64,000 nucleotides of DNA from Closterium sp. NIES-65 (lineage: Eukaryota > Streptophyta > Zygnematophyceae > Desmidiales > Closteriaceae): positions 1,364,001 through 1,428,000 of the forward strand of contig CANXME010002517.1 of NCBI GenBank assembly GCA_948144175.1, read 5' to 3'. A program made the translations under genes and the position numbers. Every line of letters starts with the position of its first letter. Position 1 is the stretch's first letter. The notes under the pieces were generated by a model. That model ran no database searches. It saw nothing but the letters and a program-made list of their open reading frames with translations, and was not told where the DNA came from. This document shows, piece by piece, positions 54,574 through 64,000 of the stretch.

Positions 54574-55574
54574 AACTCCAACCCACGGTTTTTGTAGTTG
54601 GAGAAGGGCGTTTAGCGCGCTTCGACGATGCCAATTGTGCAGTACAAGCAGCTTCGCTTTCACAATACACAATTTTAAAATACACAATGTGTGTTTATAA
54701 ATTATAATTCCTCTACCGAAGTCGTTTTCAGCTCACGATACTCACGTGGAGCAGCTACTACGAGAGCTACACGCAGCTTACTTGAACAAGAAGCAGGTTG
54801 TCGCGATTAGCCCTGGTGATGTTCTGACCGTGGTCAGATTTCCCGTGCACGTTTTAGGAATTAAGTTCCTTCACTTTTCCACCAGCGAAGTTATAGTATT
54901 TTAGGGGTGCCGTTGTTTGAATGACATGCATCGTATATGTCTTATTTCGTTATCGTTTTTTCATGGCAGAATATCGAACACGGGGGCGATGCGTGATGCT
55001 CCATTCTCGACTCGTATCGACCTAAGAATTGTTGTTCAGTCAAGCTGTAAATAGTGCTTGTCGTGAGGTAAGCTGAAATGCTGTACGATGGGGTTGCAGG
55101 ATGAGCGCCCTTTCATTCCGTTTGCTTCATGGCGTCACTCTGATTATATTTTTTCATTGCCTCCTTTTATTTTGATTTGTCAGCAGCCTGGTTTCCACAT
55201 GCCTTCTCTCCGTCACATGGTTTGTTTCATCGAATCTCGTTGCCTTTGCCGCGAATGTTTTGCTGATGCTGTATCACCAACTAGCTTCGTATCTGGCCAG
55301 ATTTCTCCACTGGTGAGCATGCGGTGCATAATAGACACCTGTGGCGTGACAAAATCGTTTCCTCGTGTACCAATGTTTCTCTACTTGTTCTCACTACTTA
55401 TTCCTCACTCTTACCCACCCTCCCCGTGTCTGAATGTCGCCACTCGGTGCAGAATACGGAAGGCGATCCGGTCACGTATTCGTGTGGTAAGAATCCTGCA
55501 ATCTTGTGTGTTCCTGTTTTCTTTGTGTTGTGTGTTGCAGGAGCAAACCATCGTCTACATTGGGTAGTGAGATT
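54574..55574. other. About 1 kb between Copia D and Copia E, no gene supported
   Basis: AT-richer than the flanks. A 159-codon open frame exists on the plus strand at 55088-55567, Cys/Phe/Ser-rich with no recognised motif. Alternating T-rich stretches followed by CAG or TTGCAG (e.g. 55536-55541) could be intron ends of a decayed gene, but I cannot define exons. Confidence 0.5.
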
Positions 55575-55711
55575 TGTCAGAACATATCTATAGCTTATAC
55601 TATTGTGTAGGCTGTAGTGGGGTATCCCATAGGGGGTACAACCCAGTTAGGGTTTCATATTTGTACTGCCTTCATTCATAGTTCATTCATTCCTGTTTTC
55701 CATGCTTCACA

Positions 55712-56792
55712 TGGTATAGAGCGGGTCCTGCCTTAGGACCGTTTTTTTAGGGCCCACCGAAGCGCGCCTCGAGGCGCGCCTTTTTTTTTAGCGACCCCTC
55801 GGGTCGCCTTTTCCCTCGCGGCCCCGCTGTCCCTCAGACGCGGCCCCGCCACCTCTCCTGATCGCGACCCCGCCGCCTGCTTGACGCGGCCCCGCCGCCT
55901 CCCCTGACGCGGCCCCGCCGCCTCCCCTGACGCGGCCCCGCCGCCTCCCCTGACGCGGCCCCGCCTCTACTGCCGCGGCCCCCCCGCCGCCTCTGACGCG
56001 GCCCTGCCGGCCCGCCGCTACACCCTACGGCCCGCCGCTACACCCTACGGCCCGCCGTCTCACCTGACGGCCCCGCCGCTGCTCCTGCCGGCCCGCTGCT
56101 GCTCCTGCCGGCCCGCCCCTGCACCTGCCGGCCCGCCGCTGCACCCAGCGGCCCGCCGCTTCACCTGACGGCCCCGCCGCTGCACCTGCCGGCCCGCCGC
56201 TGCACCCTACGGCCCGCCGCTGCACCCTACGGCCCGCCGCCTCACCTGGTCGGCCCGCCACTGCACCCTACGGCCCCGCCGCTGCACCTGCCGGCCCGCC
56301 GCTGCACCTGCCGGCCCGCCGCTGCACCTGCCGGCCCGCCGCTGCACCTTCCGGCCCGCCGCTGCACCTGCCGGCCCGCCGCTGCACCTGCCGGTCCGCC
56401 GCTGCTCCTGCCGGCCCGCCACTGCACCGGTCGACCCGCCGCTGCACCTGACGGCCCCGCCCCTGCATCTCCCGGCCGAGCCGCCCTAGCAACCGAACCG
56501 CCCGGGAGCCGAGCCGCCCAACGCCGAGCCGCCCGGGACCCGAGCCGCCCTGCCGCCGAGCCGCCCGGGAGCCGAGCCGCCCTGCCGCCGAGCCGCCCGG
56601 GAGCCGGGCCGCCCTGCGCCCGAGCCGCCCAGCCACCGAGCCGCCCGGGAGCCGAGCCGCTGTGCACCCGAGCCGCCCGGTCGCTGAGCCGCCTTTCTGC
56701 AGAGCTGCACGACCTGCCCTGCCTGGTGAGCACAGTCCCACTAACACTGCGAGCTCTTTCCCTACTACTTGCACTGCGTCGCTGTCGTCACC
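55712..56792 (+). repeat. GC-rich tandem leader of Copia E
   Basis: The hairpin GCGCGCCTCGAGGCGCGCC (about 55761), then CGCCGCCTCCCCTGACGCGG, TGCACCTGCCGGCCCGCCGC and CCGAGCCGCCCGGGAGCCGA blocks. Same order as in D with different copy numbers. Confidence 0.9.
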
Positions 56793-59700
56793 ATGGCTAC
56801 CCCTAGTGTCCTAGCTTTCGACGCTGAGGGTCGCGCCATTGATTTTGAGGTCTGGTTAGACGACCTGCAGCTGTTCTTACAGTGCGACAGGGCAGACGAC
56901 CTTTCTCTCTTTGACCTCACCTCTGGCGCCTCTCCTTCTCCTGCTGCTGATGCTGATCCCTCTGTCCGCTCTCAGTGGGCCACCCGCGATGCTGCTGCAC
57001 GTCTTGCTGTGCGTCGCCACCTCCCTACCTCTGAGCGTGCGCACTTCAGCCAGTACAAGAGTGCTCAGACCTTGTACGACGCTGTAGTTGCGAGCTACTC
57101 CTCCCCTGCCACTACTGCACTGAGCCGTCTCATGCTTCCCTACCTCTTTCCTGACCTCTCTGCCTTTCCCACTATTGCTGACCTCATTACGCACCTCCGC
57201 ACTAGTGACACTCGCTACCGCGCCGCCCTTCCTGCTGAGTTCTGCGCTAAGAACCCCCCCCCCATGTACATCGCTCTCTACTACGTAGTCGCGCGCCTCC
57301 CTGACTCCCTTCGCGTCGTCAGGGACCACTTTCTCGCTGTCTGTCCCACCACCCTCACCGTCGACCTCCTCGAGAAGGCCCTCCTCGCAGCGGAGAAGCA
57401 CATCGTCGCTGTAGGTGCTTCTCGTGGTGACCCTCGCACCCCCGTCTTTGAGGGGTGCTCTCCTTCCCCCTTGCTGCCCTCTGTTGCCTCTGCTGCTGCT
57501 GCCGACCTGCTTGGTCTTGAGTCGGTCGGCGCGGCGTCTACCCCTAGTGGGAGACGTCGCTCTAGCAAGGGCAAGGGGGGCAAGGGCGCGGGTGGAGCTG
57601 GAGGGGGCGGTGGCGGTGGCGGCGGTGGCGGCGGAGGGAGTGGGGGTGGTGGCGGGACTAGTGGCGGGGGTGGTGGTGGTGGTGGTGGCAGCAGCGGCGG
57701 AGACGGTGGTGGTGGTGCCAGCGGTGGTGGTGGAGGCAGCGGCGGAGGTGGAGGCGGCGGAGGTGGAGGCGGTGGAGGCGGCAGCAGAGGAGGTGGTGGT
57801 GGTGGAGGAGGTGGAGCTGGTCGGGGTGGTACCCAGCAGCGTAGCGGCGGTGGTGGTGGCCAGCGCTCGCAGCGGCAGCAGCAGCAGCGCTCGCGGGACA
57901 TCCCTCCGCCTCAGCAGCTTCGTGAGTGGTACGCTGGGCGTCAGAGGGGTGGGGGTACTGGTCCCTGCACCTACGTTCTTCGTTCCGGCGACCGCGCGGG
58001 TGAGCAGTGTGGGGGTGCCCACGCCACCCAGCGCTGCTTTGGCCGCCTGACGGACGCTTGGCGTCGGCAGTTCCCTGGGGCTAGTGAGATCCCTCGCTGG
58101 GAGGAGCTTCTTAGGGCTGGTGTAGCGATCTTTGATCTTGATTTTGATGCTATCCTTGCTGCTATGTATGCTGTGGATTATAGTGAGGAGAATGAGGGTT
58201 ACCGGTGTTTCCAGCCCGACCCGGGCATTGGTACTGCTGCGCTAGGTGCTTGTGAGGCTGCTGCTCTAGGTGCCAGTGCGTCAGCGCTCTCAGGTACTGG
58301 TGAGACTGCGCTCTCAGGTACTGCGTCGTCCTCGTCCTCCCTCACTTTCACACTTGACTCCGGGGCTTCTCGCTCCTTCTTTCGAGACCGCACTACCCTT
58401 ACGCCGCTCGGCCGGCCGGTTGCGGTCTCCCTTGCTGACCCCTCTGGGGGTCCTGTCCTGTCTCACTTCTCCACTGTCCTCCCGTGTCCGGCTGCTCCTT
58501 CGGGCACCCTGTCGGGTCTGTACCTTCCCTCGTTCTCTACGAACTTGGTGAGTGGAGCGGACCTGCAGGATGTGGGGGTTCACCAGTTCACTCCTGCGAG
58601 TCAGCGGGTGACCCACTGCACGGAGGCACGCACAGGCCGACACCTGGCCACGTTCTCGCGTCGGCCGGGGTCGAGTCTCTACACCCTGACCGTTGAGTCT
58701 CCTCCTGTCCCTGCGTCTGGTCATGTGGCTGCGTCGGGTCAGGTGCTTGCTGCTGCGTCCCGGTCAGGTCCTGAGTCTGCTCCCTGTTCTTGTCGCCTCC
58801 TGTCTCACGAGACTCTCCTTTGGCACCACCGTCTTGGCCACCCCTCCTTGCCCCGTCTTCGGAGCATGGCTTCCCGTGTCCTTGTCTCTGGTCTTCCCCA
58901 GTCTCTCCCTCCTCTCCCCTCCGGGCCAGGACCTTCCTGTGTCCCCTGTGTCGAGGGTCGCCTCTGGGCCACTCCTCACTCCTCCCACTTCCCCCCGACA
59001 GAGGCTCCCCTGCAGACGCTTCACATGGATGTGTGGGGCCCAGCCCCCGTCCGTGGGCAGGATTACGAGCGCTACTTCCTGTTGGTGGTTGACGACTACT
59101 CGCGTTACACCACAGTCCTTCCCTTGCGCAGCAAGGGCGCGGTCACTGAGGTGCTGATCGACTGGATCCGCGCAGCTCGTCTCCAGCTCAGGAAGAGCTT
59201 CGGCTCGGACTTTCCTGTTCTGCGTCTGCACTCGGACAGAGGCGGAGAGTTCTCCTCTGGCCTTCTGCGTGCCTACTGTCGTGCGCGAGGCATCCGCCAG
59301 TCCTTCACGCTTCCGGACTCACCACAGCAAAATGGGATTGCTGAGCGCCGCATTGGCATGGTCATGGATGTCGCTCGTACGTCCATGATGCATGCGGCTG
59401 CCCCCCATTTACTGTGGCCGTTTGCTGTCAGGTACGCGACGCATCAGCTCAACCTTCACCCCCGGGTCTCTCGGCCTGCGATGTCCCCAGCCCTGCTGTG
59501 GACGGGGAAGGTTGGCGATGCGTCTGTGTTCCGTGTCTGGGGATCTCGAGCGTTTGTCCGCGACCTTTCTGCGGACAAGCTGTCCCCTCGTGCCGCTCCC
59601 TGTGTCTTCCTTGGCTTCCCCACTGACGCCCCAAGGTGGCAGTTTTACCACCCCTCCTCTCGTCGTGTTCTGTCCTCCCAGGACGTCACGTTCGACGAGT

Positions 59701-62700
59701 CAGTCCCCTTCTACCGTCTCTTCCCCTACCGCACTCCTTCTCTCCCCCCTCCCCCGGACTTCCTTGTGCCGGTTCCCCCCCCCGCTAGACCCCCTCCCCC
59801 CTCAGGTTCCTGCCCCCTCAGGTGTGTCCCAGGTAGACGCCGTTGACCCGGTCGAGGTTACTGGTGACTCTGGTGCTGCTGCTGGTGCTGAGCCTGGGGG
59901 TGCTGACTCTGGGGGTGCTGTGCGCGGGGGTGCTGAGCTTGGGGGTGCTACTGCTGGGGGTACTGGGCCTGAGGGTGCTACTGCGGAGGGTGCGGAGCCT
60001 GGGGATGCTGAGCCGGGGGGTGCTGTGCCTGGAGGTGCTGGGTCTGGAGGTGCTGGGTCGGGAGCTGCTGAGCTTGGGGGTGCTGCGTCTGGAGCTGCTG
60101 CGCCTGGGGTTTCTCCTGCTGCTGCGTCTCGCCGGGAGCCCCTCTCTCCACAGGAGCTGCGCGAGTGGTTCGCTCGCCGCTGGAGGCGTGCTGCTGAGTC
60201 TGGAGGTGCGGCTGGAGCTGGAGCTGGAGCTTCTTCGACCGTCGAGGGTGCGGGTGCTGCCGGTCCCGGAGCTGCTGGACCTGCGGGTCCTCCTGGAGCT
60301 GGAGCTGCTGAGGGCGTTTGTGCTGAGCCTACTGCTGTTGGTCCTGTCGCTGGAGGTGTGGGTGGCGCTGGTACTGTCGCTGAGGGTGCTGGTGCTGTCC
60401 CTGCTGTGTCTGGAGCTGCTGAGCCTGGGGTTTCTCCTGCTGCTGCGTCTCGCTGGGAGCCCCTCTCTCCACAGGAGCTACGCGAGTGGTTCGCTCGCTG
60501 CTGGAGGCGTGCTGCTTAGTCTGGAGGTGCTGCTGGAGCTGGAGCTGGAGCTTCTTCGACAGTCGAGGGTGCGGGTGCTGCCGGTCCAGGAGCTGCTGGA
60601 CCTGCGGGTCCTCCCGGAGCTGGAGCTGCTGAGGGCCTTGGTGCTGCGCCTACTGCTGTTGGTCCTGCCGCTGGAGGTGTGGGTGGCGCTGGTGCTGTCG
60701 CTGAGGGTGCTGGTGTTGTCCCTGCTGCGTCTTGAGCTGCCGCGCGGCCTCGGCCGTACTTCGTTCCGCTCCTGCAGCAGGTTCTTGGTCTTTCTCCTCT
60801 AGTAGAGGGTCCACCGCCTGTCCAGTCGCAGTCTCAACTGGAGCCTTCCTCTCCACTGCCTGCTCCCTCTCCTTACACTGGTCCTACTGGAGGTCTTGCT
60901 GAGCGTCGTGAGCCTGCGTCTCGTCCCGCGTCGCCTGTTCGTGCTGCTCGCGCTAGTGGTCGCAGTTCGCGTCAGCGTCCTCCTCCTGTCCCTGGCACGC
61001 ACCGGATGTCTTTGCGTCCGTCCACTGCTCCCCTGCGTGCCCCTTTGCCTTCTCCTCCTGAGTCCTCTCTTCCTGCGCTTGCCGACCCTGAGTCGGACTC
61101 TCTTCGTGCTGCCAGTCCTACTGTCACGCGTCTGCTTGCTACTGACGTCATTGACCCCTCTTTTGAGTCCACTGCTGCGTCTGCTCTAGTCGCTGAGCTC
61201 GTCGACTTTGCTGCTCGCTGTCGTCTCGACTACGCTGCTCGTCTTGTTGCTGAGTCTGCGTCTGTCTGTCCTCCGTCCGTCGGGGGTGAGTGTGCTCTTG
61301 GCACGGACGTCCTAGAGGACAGGCAGGAGGAGTTATAGTGCCTAGCGGCAGCTTCACCTCATCTCGCGTCTGTACTGCTTGCCCCTGAGGGAGACCCGGA
61401 TGCACTAGACATCCCGACTCCGCGTTCTTACGCGGAGGCCGTAGAGGGTCCCTACTCCTCTCAGTGGCAGGCAGCTATGGATGCAGAGATGGCTTCCTGG
61501 AAGTCCACAGGCACCTACGTTGACGCGTTTCCCCCTCCTGGGGCGAACATCGTCAGTGGCATGTGGATCTTCAGGGTGAAGCGGCCGCCGGGCTCTCCAC
61601 CTGTCTTCAAGGCGCGGTACGTCGCTCGTGGCTTTAGTCAGCGGCAGGGAGTTGACTACTTTCAGACCTTCTCTCCCACCCCGAAGATGACCACTCTTCG
61701 GGTGCTGCTGCACATAGCTGCTCAGCGCGACTACGAGCTTCACTCTCTCGACTTCAGCACTGCGTTCCTACAGGGTAGCCTGCACGAGGAGATCTGGCTG
61801 CGCCGTCCGCCTGGCTTCACTGGGACTTTCCCTCCTGGCACCCAGTGGAGCCTCCGACGGCCAGTCTACGGTCTCCGCCAGGCACCGCGTGAGTGGCACG
61901 ACACACTGAGGACTACGCTTGCGGCTCTTGGGTTTGCTCCTTCTACTGCTGACCCGTCGCTGTTTCTGCGCACCGACGCTTCACTGCCGCCGTTCTACAT
62001 CCTCGTGTACGTCGACGACTTGGTCTTTGCCACAGCGGACACTGCTGGACTCGCCTACGTGAAGTCCGAGCTGCTGAAGAGACACACGTGCACAGACCTG
62101 GGTGAACTGCGCAGCTACCTTGGCTTGCAGATCACTCGGGACAGAGCACGCCGCACCATTACCCTGACTCAGTCACACATGGTGCAGCAGGTCCTTAAGC
62201 GCTTCGGCTTCACGTACTCCTCGCCTCAGGCCACTCCTCTGCCTACTCGCCACTCACTCTCAGCTCTGCCTTCGGATGAGTCCGTAGAGTCGAGTGGTCC
62301 GTATGCAGAGCTGGTTGGCTGCCTCATGTACCTGATGACCTGCACACGACCTGACCTTGCATACCCTCTGAGCATTCTTGCACGCTATGTTGCTCCTGGG
62401 AGACACAGACCGGAGCACATGGCGGCAGCGAAGAGGGTATTGCGCTACCTGTGCAGTACGTCGGGCATGGGGCTAGTGCTTGGAGGGCGGAGTCTAGTGG
62501 TCCTTACCGGTCACGCGGACGCTTCTTGGGCTGACGACCAGGCTACGCAGCGGTCGTCACAGGGTTACACCTTCAGCCTTGGTTCCGGCTCTGTCTCGTG
62601 GCGGTCTACTCGCTCGTCTTCGGTTCTCGGCTCCAGTTGTGAGGCTGAGATCTACGCCGGGGCCATGGCTGCACAGGAGCTTCGCTGGCTCACCTACCTG

Positions 62701-62991
62701 CTGACTGACCTTGGAGAGCCGCCTCGTTCTCCTCCAGTGCTGTACGTAGACAACAAGGCCATGCTGGCCTTGTGTCGAGAGCAGCGCTTGGAGCACAGAA
62801 CGAAGCACATTGCTCTTCGCTACTTCCTTGCTCGTGAGCTACAGCAGCGTGGACAGTTGCGGCTTGCGTACGTGGCCTCTGAGGCCAACACTGCTGATGT
62901 GTTCACCAAGGCACTCGCGCCTTGTGACCATCAGCGCTTCTGCACCCAGCTGGGTCTTGTGCCTGTCTTGCCTCACTTGCTCTTCTCTTGA
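56793..62991 (+). pseudogene. Copia E gag-pol polyprotein with frameshift, stops and a linker duplication
   Basis: Near-identical to Copia D through gag, the C-x13-C-x3-H-x4-C motif, protease and integrase. At 59776-59784 a C-run has nine C instead of eight, shifting the frame at the start of the linker. A tandem duplication of about 321 bp (roughly 60095-60415 and 60416-60735) repeats PAAASRREPLSPQELREWFARRWRRAA; the second copy has GAG changed to TAG at 60517-60519. A CAG to TAG change at 61336-61338 is a further stop. The reverse transcriptase/RNase H part from 61477 to 62991 is open, with YVDDLVFA and YVDNKAMLAL. Gag through integrase (56793 to about 59770) is also open. Confidence 0.94.
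60095..60735 (+). repeat. 321-bp tandem duplication in the Copia E linker
   Basis: Two direct copies starting near GGGGTTTCTCCTGCTGCTGC (about 60106 and 60427). The unit is 107 codons and would be in frame. Absent from Copia D, so it arose in the E lineage. Confidence 0.85.
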
Positions 62992-63339
62992 CTTTACTTG
63001 TACTGTGACATATATATACCTGCTCTTGCTTGTCTAGTTTTATATATATATGTCTGTACTCCTGCATGTGAACTGGCCTCTGGCCCTGCTCTTGTGCTTG
63101 GACTGTGTGGTGACTTTGTGATCCACCCTGAGCTTGCTTTGCTTTGCTTTGCTTGACTGGTCTTGTGACCCCTTGTTCTCCCCCACTTTGCCTATGGGGG
63201 TGTGTCAGAACATATCTATAGCTTATACTATTGTGTAGGCTGTAGTGGGGTATCCCATAGGGGGTACAACCCAGTTAGGGTTTCATATTTGTACTGCCTT
63301 CATTCATAGTTCATTCATTCCTGTTTTGCTTGCTTCACA

Positions 63340-64000
63340 AGGTTGTGCTGGAGCTCTCCTGAGTAACATAGCTTTTATAACGTGCTGTATCTGCAGAGTA
63401 GTGCACGTTGTCTGCATGTCAAAGTGTTCTGTAATGCTTTATTTAAATTGTGCAGATTGATTAATGGAATCGACCAGCCTCTGCATACAAATTATACTGG
63501 CATAAAACAGACCGTGACAAAATTAACAGTAATTGATTGATATCAATACTAATTGTGGGAATAGCGGAATGAGATTTATAATAGTTTTTTTAATGACAAA
63601 AGAAAATACAGTCTTGTAGCTATGATAGTGTTGAAATCGAGAAAGTTAACAGCGCAGAAGCGGCTTGCGCTAAAGCCCAAGACCTGAATTGTTCAACGGA
63701 AGTCAACTGCAGGCAAAACTCTGGGGCGCGGCAGGCAAACTGTGCACAATTTGCCCTCTTTTTTTGTAATTCAGGTTTTGGGCTTTAAGCGGGAAGCGGG
63801 AACGCACGTGATTGGGCCCAAACTTCGCGGGAGGGTCACATCTCGGGGTCACCACAGTGTGACAACGAACTGAATCCTCGACCGGGGTGACATTGGGGTA
63901 TCACTGCTAGCGACAATGGGGTATCACTGCTGGCGACAATGGGGTATCACCAATCGGGGTAACCTTGATGGACCTTGGGGTAGAAAATTGCGGGGAACTT
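63340..64000. other. Right-end unique DNA with an inverted repeat and a short tandem repeat
   Basis: GCTAAAGCCCAAGACCTGAA at 63669-63688 pairs with text at 63770-63790 (one mismatch and one extra base), leaving a loop of about 80 bp; it may be a decayed foldback element. At 63890-63955 a CGACAATGGGGTATCACTGCT unit occurs about three times. No gene recognised. Confidence 0.7.

Larger units (their letters stand above)
55575..63339 (+). mobile_element. Copia E: full-length relative of D with broken coding (7765 bp)
   Basis: LTRs 55575-55711 and 63203-63339 (137 bp) differ at two positions near the 3' end. Flanks AGATT and AGGTT are a target duplication with one change. The primer site TGGTATAGAGCGGG follows the 5' LTR. 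Leader blocks are the same types as in D. The 3' motif is at about 63105-63135. The extra length relative to D is mostly a 321-bp duplication in the linker. Confidence 0.96.

Noticed and set aside
55088-55567. 159-codon plus-strand ORF between Copia D and E
   Set aside because: No recognised domain, no clear splice context or neighbours; noted as unresolved rather than annotated as a gene.

Overview
The window is eukaryotic nuclear DNA, GC-rich and dominated by transposons. A plant-type aldehyde dehydrogenase with many introns, a plant-style F-box/kelch protein, LTR retrotransposons primed by initiator-Met tRNA, and the absence of any bacterial operon structure suggest a green-lineage genome, most likely a streptophyte alga or early-diverging plant. 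The genus cannot be read from the sequence.

Layout: (1) 1-7661, minus strand: nine exons of an ALDH family 3 gene whose 3' end lies beyond the left edge. Nearly every exon-intron junction is accompanied in the intron by extra partial copies of the neighbouring exon, and one exon carries an in-frame TAG. Introns also hold 10-, 17-, 20-, 21-, 22- and 32-bp minisatellites. (2) 7662-10099: upstream DNA with a dispersed repeat and a 210-bp Tourist-like MITE with perfect 29-bp inverted repeats. (3) 10100-11615: a non-autonomous LTR element. (4) 11616-32043: a nest three levels deep. An old Copia remnant was split by Copia A (12518-30797), which was itself split by Copia B (13601-16965, internally deleted), Copia C (20875-28338, minus strand) and a 346-bp TRIM (29762-30107). 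(5) 32044-35988: simple repeats, possible plus-strand exons with duplicated junctions, and another non-autonomous LTR element (34277-35656). (6) 35989-38883: a one-exon F-box/kelch gene on the minus strand. (7) 39887-46814: a Ty3/gypsy chromovirus on the minus strand, split by a non-autonomous element (40704-42094). (8) 47120-54568: Copia D, structurally intact with a 1968-residue polyprotein, near-identical LTRs and a perfect target duplication. (9) 55575-63339: Copia E, a close relative of D broken by a frameshift and stops. (10) 63340-64000: no gene; an inverted repeat and a short tandem repeat.

The Copia family is one system: autonomous members (A, C, D, E), an internally deleted member (B) and non-autonomous members (10100, 34277, 40704) share LTR cores, variant Met-tRNA primer sites, repetitive GC-rich leaders and (except 34277) a conserved 3' non-coding motif before the polypurine tract. 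Copia D could plausibly supply proteins to the others. All family and function calls come from reading motifs; no database search was run.
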